NCBI RefSeq assembly: GCF_023277745.1
Contig: NZ_CP086322.1
Span: 4,588,001 to 4,652,000, forward strand
Direction: 5' to 3'
DNA length: 64,000 nt
Source of the DNA: Streptomyces halobius
GTDB taxonomy: Bacteria > Actinomycetota > Actinomycetes > Streptomycetales > Streptomycetaceae
Positions 1 to 8,983 of the stretch are shown piece after piece. Position 1 is the first letter of the stretch. The number at the start of each line of letters is the position of its first letter. A program made the position numbers and the translations under genes. A model generated the notes under the pieces. The model was not told the origin of the DNA, did not search any database, and saw nothing but the letters and a program-made list of their open reading frames with translations.

Positions 1-567
1 TACGGCGATCACCAGCCCGCTGCCCGCGGCGAACAGCAGCGGCCCGCCCAACGGCCCGGCCCGCAGCTCCACGGGCGTCAGCCCGGTACCGTTCAGGGCC
101 CGTACCGCCCACGGCGCGACCACGGCCCCCATCGCGCAGCCCACGGCCGCGGCCGGCACCGCCACCGCCAGCGCCTCGCCCAGCACCATCCGCCGCACCT
201 GCGGCCCGCCCGCGCCGACCAGCCGGAGCAGCCCCATGTCCCGCCCGCGCAGCGCCACACTGAACGCGAACGTCCCGGCGATCACGAACACCGTCACGAA
301 CGCCGAGACCACCCCGGCCATCGCCAGCACACTCTGCACCCCGCCGAGGTCCACCGCGCCGCCGGAGAGGGTATGGCGCGCACCCGCACCGTCCTGGAGC
401 GTGACGGCGGGCCCGGCGGAGGGCCGGTGCGCGCCCCAGGTGGCGGCCAGCGCGACGGCCGTCGTCCCGATCAGCGCCACCCCCAGGGCGAGGGCGACGA
501 AGGCACCCGCGAACAGCGCCCAGTAGTGGCGTGCGGAACGCACGGACAGCTGCCACATCCCGCTCAC
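1..567 (-). CDS. ABC transporter permease (FtsX/MacB type), partial
   Basis: The reading frame on the minus strand starts at a GTG (565-567) with AGGA three bases upstream. An in-frame ATG at 556-558 is an alternative. It runs off the left edge, so only the N-terminal part is present. It begins with a short basic stretch and one hydrophobic segment (HYWALFAGAFVALALG), followed by an extracytoplasmic stretch and further hydrophobic helices with the FtsX-like string VALRGRDMGLLRLVGA. This is the usual layout of permeases of the MacB/FtsX family that work with a small ATPase. The gene begins five bases after the stop of the ATPase gene, so the two are co-transcribed and form one exporter. The substrate cannot be told from the sequence. 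Confidence 0.85.
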   Translation of the reverse strand, partial: MSGMWQLSVRSARHYWALFAGAFVALALGVALIGTTAVALAATWGAHRPSAGPAVTLQDGAGARHTLSGGAVDLGGVQSVLAMAGVVSAFVTVFVIAGTFAFSVALRGRDMGLLRLVGAGGPQVRRMVLGEALAVAVPAAAVGCAMGAVVAPWAVRALNGTGLTPVELRAGPLGGPLLFAAGSGLVIAV

Positions 568-572
568 CGGTC

Positions 573-1310
573 CTAGCCGCTAACGTACGCGGCGACCTGC
601 TCCGCGGTGGGGTGGTCGAGCTTGCCGACGATCTGCCCGTCCACGAGGAAGACCACCCGGTCCGCCCAGGCCGCGGCGTGCGGGTCGTGCGTGACCATCA
701 CCACCGTGCGGCCCGCCCGGTCCACGGCCTCCCGCAGCAACCCCATGACCTGGCGGCCGGTCGCCGTGTCCAGCGCGCCCGTCGGCTCGTCCGCGTAGAC
801 GATCTCCGGCTCGGCCACCAGCGTGCGGGCGATCGCCACCCGCTGCTGCTGCCCGCCGGAAAGCTCGGCGGGCCGCCGTTTCTCCCTGCCCTCCAGCCCC
901 ACCTGGCGCAGCGCCTCCATGACGACGGCCCGTTTGGGGGCGCGGCGGCCCAGTCGCAGCGGCAGTGCGACGTTCTCGTACGCGGTGAGCATCGGCAGCA
1001 GGTTGAACTGCTGGAACACAAACCCGATCCGGTCCCGCCGGATGTGTGTCAGCTCCCGCTCGTCGCACTGGCTCAGGTCGGTCCCCCCCAGCAGCACCTG
1101 CCCGCTGGTGGGCCGGTCGAGCCCGGCGGCGCAGTGCAGCAGCGTGGTCTTGCCCGACCCCGAGGGGCCCATGACGGCGGTCATGGCCCCCTGTGGAAAG
1201 CCGAGCGAGACATCACGCAGCACCGGCGCCGGACCTGACGAGCTCTCATAGCTCTTGGACACGCCCGCCAGCTGGGTCGCGGGCAGGCGAATGTCGGTCG
1301 GGATGGTCAC
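573..1310 (-). CDS. ABC transporter ATP-binding protein (MacB/LolD type)
   Basis: ATPase of the exporter whose permease lies directly downstream. It has all the expected motifs in order: Walker A (GPSGSGKTTLL), Q-loop (FVFQQFNLLPML), signature (LSGGQQQR), Walker B (IVYADEPTGALD) and H-loop (MVTHDPHAA). At about 245 residues it has the family's normal length. The frame is open further upstream to 1424, but the alignable protein begins at the GTG ending at 1310 (VTIPTDIRL), so that start is chosen, although its ribosome-binding site is weak. Members of this family couple to FtsX-like permeases that act on lipoproteins, peptides or drugs. No regulator adjoins the operon inside the window. Confidence 0.9.
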   Translation of the reverse strand: MTIPTDIRLPATQLAGVSKSYESSSGPAPVLRDVSLGFPQGAMTAVMGPSGSGKTTLLHCAAGLDRPTSGQVLLGGTDLSQCDERELTHIRRDRIGFVFQQFNLLPMLTAYENVALPLRLGRRAPKRAVVMEALRQVGLEGREKRRPAELSGGQQQRVAIARTLVAEPEIVYADEPTGALDTATGRQVMGLLREAVDRAGRTVVMVTHDPHAAAWADRVVFLVDGQIVGKLDHPTAEQVAAYVSG

Positions 1311-1401
1311 GGGAATCAGATCCTTGTCGAAGCGGGGGACGCCAGGGCGCGGAGGGCGTACGGCCCCGGGCGCAGCGGGGGAACCTGCGCCCGGGGCCTG
1401 C

Positions 1402-2589
1402 TCAGTGGCGCGCGGACACCGCATCGGTCCGCTGCGCGGGGTGTTCGCCCTCGTCTCCGGGGGTGAGCAGCCGCATCAGGTGGCGCGCCGAGCCGTCCCA
1501 GGACCACTCCCGCGCCACCCAGCGGCGGCCCTCCGCCCCCATCTCCGCGGCCCGCGCCGGGTCGCCCAGGATGCCGGTCAGCGCCCGGGCCACCGCCGAC
1601 GACTCGTTCCCGTCCACGACCTGCCCCGTACGCCCGTCCAGCACCGTGTCCGGCGCACCGCCCGAGTCGCCGGCCACGACCGGCAGCCCGCTCGCCGCGG
1701 CCTCCAGGAACACGATCCCCAGCCCCTCGGCCTCCAGCCCCTTCTTCCGGGTACGGCAGGGCATCGCGAAGACGTCCGCCACCGCGTAGAAGGCGGGGGT
1801 GTCGGCGTGCGGCACCCCGCCCGCGAAGCGCACCGCCCCCTCGACCCCGTGCTCCCGGGCCAGCTCCCGCAGCCGCTTCTCGTAAGGCCCCTGACCGACG
1901 ATCAGCAACACCGCCTCGGGTATGCGGCTCCGGATCAGCGGCAGCGCCCTGATGAGCGCGTCCTGCCCCTTGCGCGCCACCAGCCGCGAGACACACACGA
2001 TCACACGCTTGCCATGCAGCCCGAACGACGTGCGCAGCGCCTCGGCGGCGTCACCGTCCGCCGCGTCCGCGGCGAACGCGGTGGCGTCCACCCCCGGCAC
2101 CAGCCGGCTCATCCGCCCCCGCGGCGCCAGCGCGGGCTCGATGCGCGTCCGCGTGTACTCCCCGAGGTACGTGACCACGTCCACCCCCGCGCCGATCCGC
2201 CGCATCAACTGCCGTGCCCCGGGCGTCTTGGCCCACCAGATCTCGTGGCCGTGGGTGGTGGCAACCATCCTCCGGACCCCGGCGCGCCGCAGCGCGGGCG
2301 CCATCAGCCCCAGCGGCGCCGCGGCCCCGAACCACACCCGGTCACAGCCGTGCGCCCGGGCGATCTCCACGGCCCGCCGGGTCGCCCGGCGGGTGGGCAG
2401 CAGCATGCGGGTGGTGTCCCGGATGACCGGGAACGGCAGCGTCGCGTCGTACGCGGCGGCACCGGGCTCGTGCGAGGTGTAGACGACGACCTCGTCCTTC
2501 GGTATCCGCGTGGCCATCGCGTGCACAAAGGTCTCGATCCCTCCCTGACGGGGCGGGAAGTCGTTGGTGATGACGAGGGTGGAGCCCAT
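1402..2589 (-). CDS. GT4 family glycosyltransferase (PimB-like mannosyltransferase)
   Basis: A 395-residue GT-B glycosyltransferase of family 4. The N-terminal half starts MGSTLVITNDFPPRQGGIE, a Gly-rich opening typical of actinobacterial phosphatidylinositol-mannoside mannosyltransferases. The C-terminal half has the nucleotide-sugar loop VGQGPYEKRL and the E-x7-E region GLGIVFLEAAASGLPVV. The open frame extends 69 codons upstream, but conservation begins at the ATG ending at 2589, nine bases after the stop of the upstream membrane protein gene. The likely reaction is transfer of mannose from GDP-mannose to a lipid or glycan acceptor at the inner face of the membrane. PimB' or a related mannosyltransferase is the best guess. 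The exact acceptor is not provable here. Confidence 0.8.
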   Translation of the reverse strand: MGSTLVITNDFPPRQGGIETFVHAMATRIPKDEVVVYTSHEPGAAAYDATLPFPVIRDTTRMLLPTRRATRRAVEIARAHGCDRVWFGAAAPLGLMAPALRRAGVRRMVATTHGHEIWWAKTPGARQLMRRIGAGVDVVTYLGEYTRTRIEPALAPRGRMSRLVPGVDATAFAADAADGDAAEALRTSFGLHGKRVIVCVSRLVARKGQDALIRALPLIRSRIPEAVLLIVGQGPYEKRLRELAREHGVEGAVRFAGGVPHADTPAFYAVADVFAMPCRTRKKGLEAEGLGIVFLEAAASGLPVVAGDSGGAPDTVLDGRTGQVVDGNESSAVARALTGILGDPARAAEMGAEGRRWVAREWSWDGSARHLMRLLTPGDEGEHPAQRTDAVSARH

Positions 2590-2597
2590 GACTGGTC

Positions 2598-4202
2598 TCA
2601 GTTGCCTTTCGGTCGGGGCGGCTGAGCCGCGCGAACGGGGGCCTGCGGTACGGAACCGACGACGGCAGCAGGACGCACCCGGCGAGAAGAACGACGACCG
2701 TGGGAGGGAGCCGAGAACGGCGGGCCGGCGAACGAGTGGGCAGGGGCGGACACTGCCTCGGGGGTGCGCCGCGCGCCGGCCAGAGCCGCGGCACAAGCCC
2801 CTGCGCCACCGACATGGGTAGCGCTGGCCACTTTGCCCCCTATGCTCCTATAGCCCTCCACACCCTGTGCATCGGGGGGTACCACGCCCCGCCCCGGCCG
2901 TATCCGGCCCCACGACTCGGAGGCCAGCCGCGACCAGACCACCAGCACGACGGGCAACGCCAGATACCCGAACCGGCCCGCCGGCGCCAGCAGGAACGCC
3001 GCCGTGAGGCCCAGTGCCAGCCGGTCCGCGCCGGCCACCACACCGGCCGGCCGCCGCACCACCAGCGAGACGGCCACCGCCAGTGCGGCCGCGCCCAGCA
3101 GCACCACCGCCGCCAGCCAGCCGCCGGTGCCCAGTCCGGCCAGCAGGTGCCCGGGCAGCGGGCTGCTCGCCGGGGTGGGCACCGCACCCCGCCCGGTCGG
3201 GAAGGCCAGGACGTGTTCCACCATCGCGGCCGGGGTGAGCAACGCACTGGGCACGATCAGTACAGCCGCGCCCGCACCCGCCAACGCCAGGCACCTGGCC
3301 GCCGCCCGCCACCCGTACAGGCAGACCAGCACCGCCAGCGCGACCGGCAGCGCGGGCCAGGCCGTCCACTTGAAGGAACAGGCCAGCGCGAGCGACACCC
3401 CAGCGCCCAGCACCCGCCCGCGCGCCGCGAAGGCCAGCGCCAGACAGCAGACCCCGGTGAGCGGCAGGTCCACCCCGCTGACGCACAGCGGCAGCGCCAC
3501 CACCGGCGAGGCGATCAGCGCAGCCACCCCCAGGCCGTACGAGGGGACGCGCGAGGAGGAGCCGTACGACAAGCCAGCCGGTGTGCCGTACGCGCCGAAC
3601 GGCCTGCCGTACGCCCCCCGGCCCGGGAAGCCGTACGGGCCGCGGCCGGCGGTCCGCAGCACCGCACGCCCGGCGGCCAGGCACCCCAGGAACACCGCCC
3701 CGCACCACATGCGGGCATCCCCGAGCCACGCGGTGGCCCAGGTGCCCTCGCCCAGCACCGCTCGTGGCAGGCCGAGCAGCGCCATCCCCGGCAGGTACGG
3801 GTTGTAGTCCGCCAGGCCCTGCGGGTCGGGCAGGTAGGGGCTGCCTGTCGCCAGCAGCTGCGTCATCGAGCGCTCGATGACCCCCACTTCGGACTGCTGG
3901 GCCCCGCTCAGGACCAGGAGCAGCAGCGGCACCACCACCGCACCCGCCAGTGCGAGCACCACCGACGCCGCGCGCGCCCGGCGGCCCGGAAGCCACATCA
4001 CAGCGGCAGCGGCGAGGACATAGCCGACGGCGGCACACAGCCCCCACGTCCGGTGAGTGGCGAGTGCCGAGACGACCGGGAAGGCGCCCGCCCACCCGGC
4101 GGCGGCCAGCCAGCCCAGGGCCCAGGCACCGCGCCGGTCCCACCGGCACCGGTCAGCCACCGACGGCGCGGCGGGTCGGTCCAAGACTCGGTATGCGCTC
4201 AC
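2598..4202 (-). CDS. Polytopic membrane glycosyltransferase-like protein (GT87/DUF2029 type)
   Basis: A 534-residue protein with around ten hydrophobic helices (for example VVLALAGAVVVPLLLLVLSG and ALPVVLVVWSRLA). It has the loop motif YNPYLPGMALLGLP after the second or third helix and the FKWTAWP string typical of GT87-like polyprenyl-phosphate-mannose-dependent mannosyltransferases. The gene ends eight bases before the GT4 gene starts, so the two are probably translationally coupled and act in one glycolipid or lipoglycan pathway. Residues about 190-225 form an odd low-complexity insert rich in GxYG units, in a cytoplasmic or periplasmic loop. The C-terminal 70 residues are Ala/Arg/Pro-rich and look disordered. 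The membrane topology is well supported; the enzymatic role is inferred. Confidence 0.65.
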   Translation of the reverse strand: MSAYRVLDRPAAPSVADRCRWDRRGAWALGWLAAAGWAGAFPVVSALATHRTWGLCAAVGYVLAAAAVMWLPGRRARAASVVLALAGAVVVPLLLLVLSGAQQSEVGVIERSMTQLLATGSPYLPDPQGLADYNPYLPGMALLGLPRAVLGEGTWATAWLGDARMWCGAVFLGCLAAGRAVLRTAGRGPYGFPGRGAYGRPFGAYGTPAGLSYGSSSRVPSYGLGVAALIASPVVALPLCVSGVDLPLTGVCCLALAFAARGRVLGAGVSLALACSFKWTAWPALPVALAVLVCLYGWRAAARCLALAGAGAAVLIVPSALLTPAAMVEHVLAFPTGRGAVPTPASSPLPGHLLAGLGTGGWLAAVVLLGAAALAVAVSLVVRRPAGVVAGADRLALGLTAAFLLAPAGRFGYLALPVVLVVWSRLASESWGRIRPGRGVVPPDAQGVEGYRSIGGKVASATHVGGAGACAAALAGARRTPEAVSAPAHSFAGPPFSAPSHGRRSSRRVRPAAVVGSVPQAPVRAAQPPRPKGN

Positions 4203-4325
4203 CCCGTCAGTGCATCCCAGGGCAACACCTCAGGTCACGACACCTATGTCGAGAGTTCATGGTCGGGTTTTCGCTACCTTCGCCACCCCGGGCCACCCTC
4301 CCCGCCACACGTTAGGGTCCTCGCC

Positions 4326-5609
4326 GTGGAACCACGCATAGCCGTATGGGACGCGGTCAAGAGCCGCCCCCTGCGCTTCCTCATCTCGTGCTGGCCCTGG
4401 CGCTGCTGGGCGTATCTGCTCAGCGGTACAGTGCTGGGCGCGCTCACCCTGCTCGTCCTCTACGCCCTGATCGCCTTCGGGGTGGTGCTGTCCGTCGTCG
4501 GCGTCGGCCTGCTGATCCTGGCGGTGGCCGCGGTCTTCGGCATCCCCGTCGCCGCCATGGAACGCCGTCGGCTGCGGTTGGTCGAACCGACACCGGTACC
4601 CGACCCGCACCGCACCCTCCCCCGTACCGGCCCCTGGTACTGGCTGCGCAGCCGGCTGCGCGAGCGCGCCACCTGGCGCGAACTGGGCTACACCGCTGTC
4701 TTCTGCCTGGTCTTCACCGCCACCGGCATCGGCTTCGCGGCGCTGCTGGCCTTCTCGTGCCTGCTGCTGGCGGCACCGGTGATCGTGGCGGCGGTGGCTC
4801 CCGACACCGTCATGCTGATCCCCGGTGAGCCGGTATCCGGCCCCGTCGCCGCCCTGCCGGCTGCGGCCGTCGGCCTGTTGGGCCTGGTCGTGTGCGCGTA
4901 CGCGGGCGGGCTGCTGGCCGGGCTGCAGGCGCGTACCGCGTGGTTCCTGCTGGCCGCCCGCGACGAGGACCTCAGCAGCCGCGTGATGGAACTGACCCGC
5001 TCCCGGGCACGCCTGGCGGACGCCTTCGAGGCCGAGCGGCGCCGTATCGAACGCGACCTGCACGACGGCGCCCAACAGCAGCTCGTCGCGCTGACCATGA
5101 CACTGGGTTTGGCCGAGATGGAGCTCCAGGGCAGCGACTCCGGCGCGGCCGAACTGGTCCGCCGCGCCCGCGCCGAGGCCCGCCAGGCCCTCGGCCAGCT
5201 GCGCGACCTCGTCCGCGGCATCCATCCCCAGGTCCTCACCGACCACGGCCTCGCCGCCGCCGTCGAGGAGATCGCCTCCCGCAGCCCCGTCCCCGTCACC
5301 GTCGACATCGACCTGCCGCACCGCCTGCCCGCCCCCGTGGAGACGATGGCCTACTTCGCCGTCACCGAGGCGCTCACCAACGCCGCCAAACACGGCGGTG
5401 CCACCCACATCGGCATCGTCGGCTCCCTCAAGGACGGCCGCCTCACCCTGCTCATCACCGACGACGGGCAAGGGGGCGCCGATCCCACGGCGGGCACCGG
5501 TTTGCAAGGATTGGCCGACCGAGTAGCAATTCTGAAAGGCAGGCTCGTGCTGTCCAGCCCTGTCGGCGGCCCCACCCAGCTGCGTGTGGAGGTTCCGTGC
5601 TCCGTGTAG
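4326..5609 (+). CDS. Sensor histidine kinase (NarL-system type, HisKA_3)
   Basis: A 427-residue kinase. The GTG at 4326 is used because everything upstream in the frame is non-conserved. The N-terminal 200 residues contain about four membrane helices arranged like the actinobacterial 'sensor' domain (for example YLLSGTVLGALTLLVLYALI). This is followed by a coiled linker, the dimerisation and phosphoacceptor helix ERRRIERDLHDGAQQQLVAL with the histidine in LHDGAQ, and a HATPase_c domain with N-box TEALTNAAKHGGA and G-box DDGQGG and GTGLQGLADR. The stop overlaps the start of the response-regulator gene by 13 bases, so they form a coupled two-component pair. The pair is divergent from the glycosyltransferase operon. 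The signal is unknown. Confidence 0.93.
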   Translation: MEPRIAVWDAVKSRPLRFLISCWPWRCWAYLLSGTVLGALTLLVLYALIAFGVVLSVVGVGLLILAVAAVFGIPVAAMERRRLRLVEPTPVPDPHRTLPRTGPWYWLRSRLRERATWRELGYTAVFCLVFTATGIGFAALLAFSCLLLAAPVIVAAVAPDTVMLIPGEPVSGPVAALPAAAVGLLGLVVCAYAGGLLAGLQARTAWFLLAARDEDLSSRVMELTRSRARLADAFEAERRRIERDLHDGAQQQLVALTMTLGLAEMELQGSDSGAAELVRRARAEARQALGQLRDLVRGIHPQVLTDHGLAAAVEEIASRSPVPVTVDIDLPHRLPAPVETMAYFAVTEALTNAAKHGGATHIGIVGSLKDGRLTLLITDDGQGGADPTAGTGLQGLADRVAILKGRLVLSSPVGGPTQLRVEVPCSV

Positions 5610-6262
5610 TCCTGGCCGAGGACTCGGTCCTGCTGCGGGCCGGCCTCGTCGAACTGCTCACGCGCGGCGGCCACGAGGTCATCGCCGCGGTCGGCGACGC
5701 CGAGGCCCTGGCCTGCGCCGTGGACGACGACTGCCCGGACCTCGTCGTCACCGACGTCCGGATGCCCCCCGACTACGACGACCAGGGCCTCAAGGCCGCC
5801 CTCGACCTGCGCACCCGCCACCCCGGACTCGCCGTCCTGGTGCTGTCCCAGTACGTGGCCACCGCCTACGCCACCCAGCTCCTCAGCGGCGGGACGGGCA
5901 CCGGGGGCCTCGGCTACCTCCTCAAGGACCGCGTCGGCGAGGTCTCCCAATTCCTCACCGACCTGCGCCGCATCGCGGCCGGCGAAACCGTCGTCGACCC
6001 CGAGGTCGTCCGCGTACTCCTCGCCCGCCAGACCGCCGACCACCCCCTGCGGCGCCTCACCCCGCGCGAACGCGAGGTCCTCGCCCTCATGGCCGAAGGC
6101 CTCAACAACCAGACCATCGCCCACCGGCTCTCCGTCACCGAGGCCGCCGTCGTCAAACACGCCAGCAACATCTTCGCCAAACTCGACCTCGACCCCACCG
6201 ACGGCAACCGCCGCGTCCTGGCCGTCCTCGCCCACCTCCGCAACGACTCCACGCCCTACTGA
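5597..6262 (+). CDS. Response regulator, NarL/FixJ (LuxR-HTH) family
   Basis: A 221-residue transcription factor starting at a GTG inside the end of the kinase gene. The receiver domain shows the acidic pocket (LAEDS), the phosphoacceptor aspartate in VVTDVRMPP, a Ser in VLVLSQY and the Lys in GYLLKDRVG. The receiver has the slightly long MPPDYDDQGL loop seen in many Streptomyces regulators. The C-terminal LuxR helix-turn-helix reads LTPREREVLALMAEGLNNQ and continues to the recognition helix. It should bind DNA as a dimer once phosphorylated by the partner kinase. Target genes are not evident; the divergent glycosyltransferase operon is a neighbour but no operator repeat was recognised. Confidence 0.94.
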   Translation: MLRVVLAEDSVLLRAGLVELLTRGGHEVIAAVGDAEALACAVDDDCPDLVVTDVRMPPDYDDQGLKAALDLRTRHPGLAVLVLSQYVATAYATQLLSGGTGTGGLGYLLKDRVGEVSQFLTDLRRIAAGETVVDPEVVRVLLARQTADHPLRRLTPREREVLALMAEGLNNQTIAHRLSVTEAAVVKHASNIFAKLDLDPTDGNRRVLAVLAHLRNDSTPY

Positions 6263-6314
6263 TCCGGCCCAGGGCCTGGCGATCCGGCACACGGCCCAGC
6301 GATCCGGCACAGGC

Positions 6315-7820
6315 CTAGCGGCTACCGGATCCGGATCCGGCTCCACCGGGGCCCCGCAACCACGCCGCCTCGACGCGGTGAAGGTGGATGAGGACGTCGT
6401 GGCTGCGGCCGAGTGCGACGGCGTACGGGCCGTCCGGATAGTCGGTGCCGATGCTGCGCGTCGGCCGGGCCGCGGCCAGCCACCCGCGGGCCGGTGCGCC
6501 GACGGTCCGCAGGTCGACCGCGTAGTCCCGGTACCGGACCCGGTCCAGGGTCCGCTCGTTGCTGCCGGGGCCCGCCGGGCCGAGCGTCCACCGGTGGATG
6601 GCACCGTCCGGGCCGGTGGCGTTGAACGAGCCCCGCTCGAAAGCGAGGCCCACGCTCACATACCCGGAGCCGAGGCTGTCCCGCAGGAACGCGCCCTGCA
6701 CCTTCGGGTAGTGAGCGGGGTCCCGCGTCTCGTAGGCGACATGGGCGCTGTGCGCCGACAACAGCACCTTCGTGCCCGTGTGCCGCTGCCACCAGACCAC
6801 ATTGGCCGCCATCGCCGCGTCGCGGTAGCGCATACTCGAGGCAACCTGCGCGGGATCCTCGAAGTCAAAGGCGTACTGCCGAGCGGTCTGATCGATGACC
6901 CGCGCATTCTGTACGGCCCGCTCGTACGCCCTCCGGTCCGCGTCGCCCGCAGTCTGCCGCTTCATCAACTCCATCGACTTCAACGACTCCAGCAACTGAA
7001 GGGCCCGCCCCGTCCGCTCCGCCATCTCCTTGCGCTCGCCGTACGGCTTCTTCAGGTACTGATCCAGGTACGTTCCCGTCGCCACAGTGGGCCGCAGCCC
7101 GCGGTAGAGCTCACCGAAGCGGGCGCTCAACTCCGGGTGCACGCGGGCCACATAGCCCGTGACCGCGTCGTACAGCTCGGGCCCGCTCCAGGCCATGTCG
7201 TCGCCCATGAAGCGGACCGGGTCGTGCGGATGGCGGACGTTGTACGCGCGCATCCACTCGATGAGCCGCAGATAGTCGGTGTTGTCCCACCACAGGTAGC
7301 CGCCCTGGAACTCGTCCCTCATGATGCGGCGTACATCGCCCGTGCCGTGCAGCACATAGGTGTTGAGGCGCAGTCCGGTGCTCCAGCTGGCCTCCAGGGC
7401 GAAGGTGCGGAAACCCTTCTCCTCGACGAGGTGCCGGAAGAGGCGGTGCTTCAGGGCGAAGAAGTCGTGCGAGCTGTGCGTGGCCTCACCGACGCCCACG
7501 ACCCGGGCGCCGCCGACCATGCGGCCGAGGGGACGCAGATCGCGGCTGCCGCCCTGCGGCTCAACGGTCCGCAGGGGCCGAGCCCCCCGCTCGAGTGCCG
7601 CAACGACCGAGCCATCGGAGTCCCCCAGGGGGGCGGTGGACACCGACCCGGCGGCCGCGGCCGCCGGCGCCCCTGCCATCGCCGCGCCGAGCCCCATCAG
7701 CAGCCCCAGGACAAGCGCGGTGCAGCGCCGCTTACCGCGCCCCTTGCCATACCGGCCGCCTTGCCTGTCGCCGTGCCGTTTCCCATGGCATTTCCAGTGG
7801 CTTTTGCCGTGCCGTTTCAT
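6315..7820 (-). CDS. Erythromycin esterase family protein, secreted
   Basis: The catalytic region carries the EreA-type signature GVGEATHSSHDFF near residue 120, followed by FALEASW, EFQGGYLWWDN, FMGDDMA and LLSAHSAHVAY. All are hallmark blocks of the erythromycin-esterase/succinoglycan-biosynthesis-like hydrolase family. The chosen ATG ends at 7820. The frame is open to 7952, but that part is unlike protein. The N-terminus is unusual: after the start comes a stretch of HG, KRHG, RQGG and KGRGK units (about 28 residues) before a normal hydrophobic signal segment (ALVLGLLMGLGAAMAGAPA). This indicates export with a very long basic n-region, or a start further downstream. Whether it acts on macrolides or on an endogenous ester is unknown. 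Confidence 0.85.
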   Translation of the reverse strand: MKRHGKSHWKCHGKRHGDRQGGRYGKGRGKRRCTALVLGLLMGLGAAMAGAPAAAAAGSVSTAPLGDSDGSVVAALERGARPLRTVEPQGGSRDLRPLGRMVGGARVVGVGEATHSSHDFFALKHRLFRHLVEEKGFRTFALEASWSTGLRLNTYVLHGTGDVRRIMRDEFQGGYLWWDNTDYLRLIEWMRAYNVRHPHDPVRFMGDDMAWSGPELYDAVTGYVARVHPELSARFGELYRGLRPTVATGTYLDQYLKKPYGERKEMAERTGRALQLLESLKSMELMKRQTAGDADRRAYERAVQNARVIDQTARQYAFDFEDPAQVASSMRYRDAAMAANVVWWQRHTGTKVLLSAHSAHVAYETRDPAHYPKVQGAFLRDSLGSGYVSVGLAFERGSFNATGPDGAIHRWTLGPAGPGSNERTLDRVRYRDYAVDLRTVGAPARGWLAAARPTRSIGTDYPDGPYAVALGRSHDVLIHLHRVEAAWLRGPGGAGSGSGSR

Positions 7821-8147
7821 GATCCCAGGCTTTCTCCCCGCACGCGCGGGATCCATCCGGCGGGCCTCCGTCACACAGTGCGGAAAACCGTGGCCCGACA
7901 CAGGGGTTTTCCCTACCCGCGCCCGCGAACACCGTGACGGACGTCCCCTCACCCGCCCCTCCCTGAGCCCGGCTCAAAGAGCGCCCCCATGACAGGAACC
8001 TTCCTCACGAGGATCCCAAGCCACCGCACTGCCCACAAGACACCCGTACTCCGATCAGCCAGCCCTGCGTGCCGGCAACGCCGGGGGCGTGGGCGTCGGG
8101 GCCGCTGCCGTTTCCGCGGCGTCGCCGTAGCGCTGCCTCCGGTATTC
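7821..8147. other. Intergenic region between esterase gene and IS630 element
   Basis: About 330 bases upstream of the esterase gene and up to the left inverted repeat of the IS630-like element. Open frames here are short and non-conserved. It probably contains the esterase promoter, but no convincing -35/-10 pair was identified. Confidence 0.4.
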
Positions 8148-8162
8148 ACTGACTTCGGCTCG

Positions 8163-8780
8163 TCAGGGTGACGCTGGATCGTCGAGGGACAGGACGGTTC
8201 CGGCTATGAAGCCGTCGAGGGTCTCGGGTCGGTACTGGAGGCGTTTGAGGCGGTTGCGGACGAGTGTTTCCAGGCGGTCGAGGGCGACGACAGCGAGGTT
8301 GGCCAGGCTGCGTTTGACGTGTGCCCACACCGCCTCGACGGGGTTGAGGTCGGGCGCGTAGGCGGGCAGCAGGAACACCGTCAGCCACTCGCGCTGGGCG
8401 ATCAACTCCCGTATGGCGTGAGAGACATGGGTGTTCAGCCGGTCCCACACCAGCACGATCGGCGCCTTGACCAGCTGGTGCACGCCGTCGATCAGCGCGA
8501 CGAAGTCGCGTTCGCTCATGCTGCGGCGCTTGCCGGCTCCCGCCCGGTGGGTGCGCAGGCGGTGGCACAGCCGGGTGCGGGACCCGGGCCGCATCGCGAT
8601 CAGCCCGGCCACCGACAGCCGTCCCGAGCGCCCCCCGCTGACCGTCACGACCGGGGTGACGCCACGCCGACCCCACGTGCGTCCTCGGGGCGGCCGACGG
8701 GTGAAGCCTGCCTCGTCCTCGAAGCAGATGCAGCCGCCGCAGGCCGCCCGGGCTCTTCTACCTCCGCCCAGGTCGCCTCC
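8163..8780 (-). pseudogene. IS630 transposase, C-terminal DDE half
   Basis: Contains the three catalytic acids in recognisable settings: CFEDEAG, VLVWDRLNTH and DLNPVEAVW, the last followed by HVKRSLANL. The frame carrying the second and third motifs is open from 8648 to the stop at 8163. Upstream, the frame carries the CFEDEAG block and then shifts by one base within the string after ATWAEVEE. The 5' border is the IS110 insertion at 8780. Joining position 8780 to 10201 or 10205 rebuilds the codons LWKE-ATW without a break. The fragment lacks the DNA-binding domain and cannot be functional alone. Confidence 0.85.
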
Positions 8781-8983
8781 GTAAGTTGTTGGGCGGCCCG
8801 GGAGGGCCGGGTGTGGCTCAGGTTGCCTTGCCTGTAGTGGCTCGGAAGGAGTGGCCGCCCGGCTTTCCGGGGCGCCCTGGCTGCTGATTGAGATGTGCGC
8901 GCCTTGTGCGGTCGCTGATTACGGAGATGACAGCGGGGTGTTCCTCGGGCCGACAGCATGATGTTGGAGACGAGGAGGGGCGC
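8781..8983 (+). ncRNA. Putative bridge RNA of the IS110 element
   Basis: Non-coding leader of the element. It contains four guides in the order established for IS621-type bridge RNAs. GGTTGCCT (8821-8828) matches the left target GGTCGCCT (8771-8778) at 7 of 8 positions, the difference being a possible G-U wobble. GGAAGGAG (8844-8851) is the exact complement of the right target CTCCTTCC (10201-10208). ATTGAGA (8887-8893) equals the element's right end (10194-10200). TTACGGAG (8919-8926) is the exact complement of the left end CTCCGTAA (8777-8784). Spacing is 15 nt between the target guides and about 25 nt between the donor guides. Transcript ends are not known, so the range is the whole leader. 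Confidence 0.78.

Noticed and set aside
4257..5507. Long minus-strand frame opposite the histidine kinase
   Set aside because: Mirror frame of a GC-rich gene; its translation (Gly/Ala/Asp/Gln-rich) has no motifs, while the plus strand has a complete kinase.
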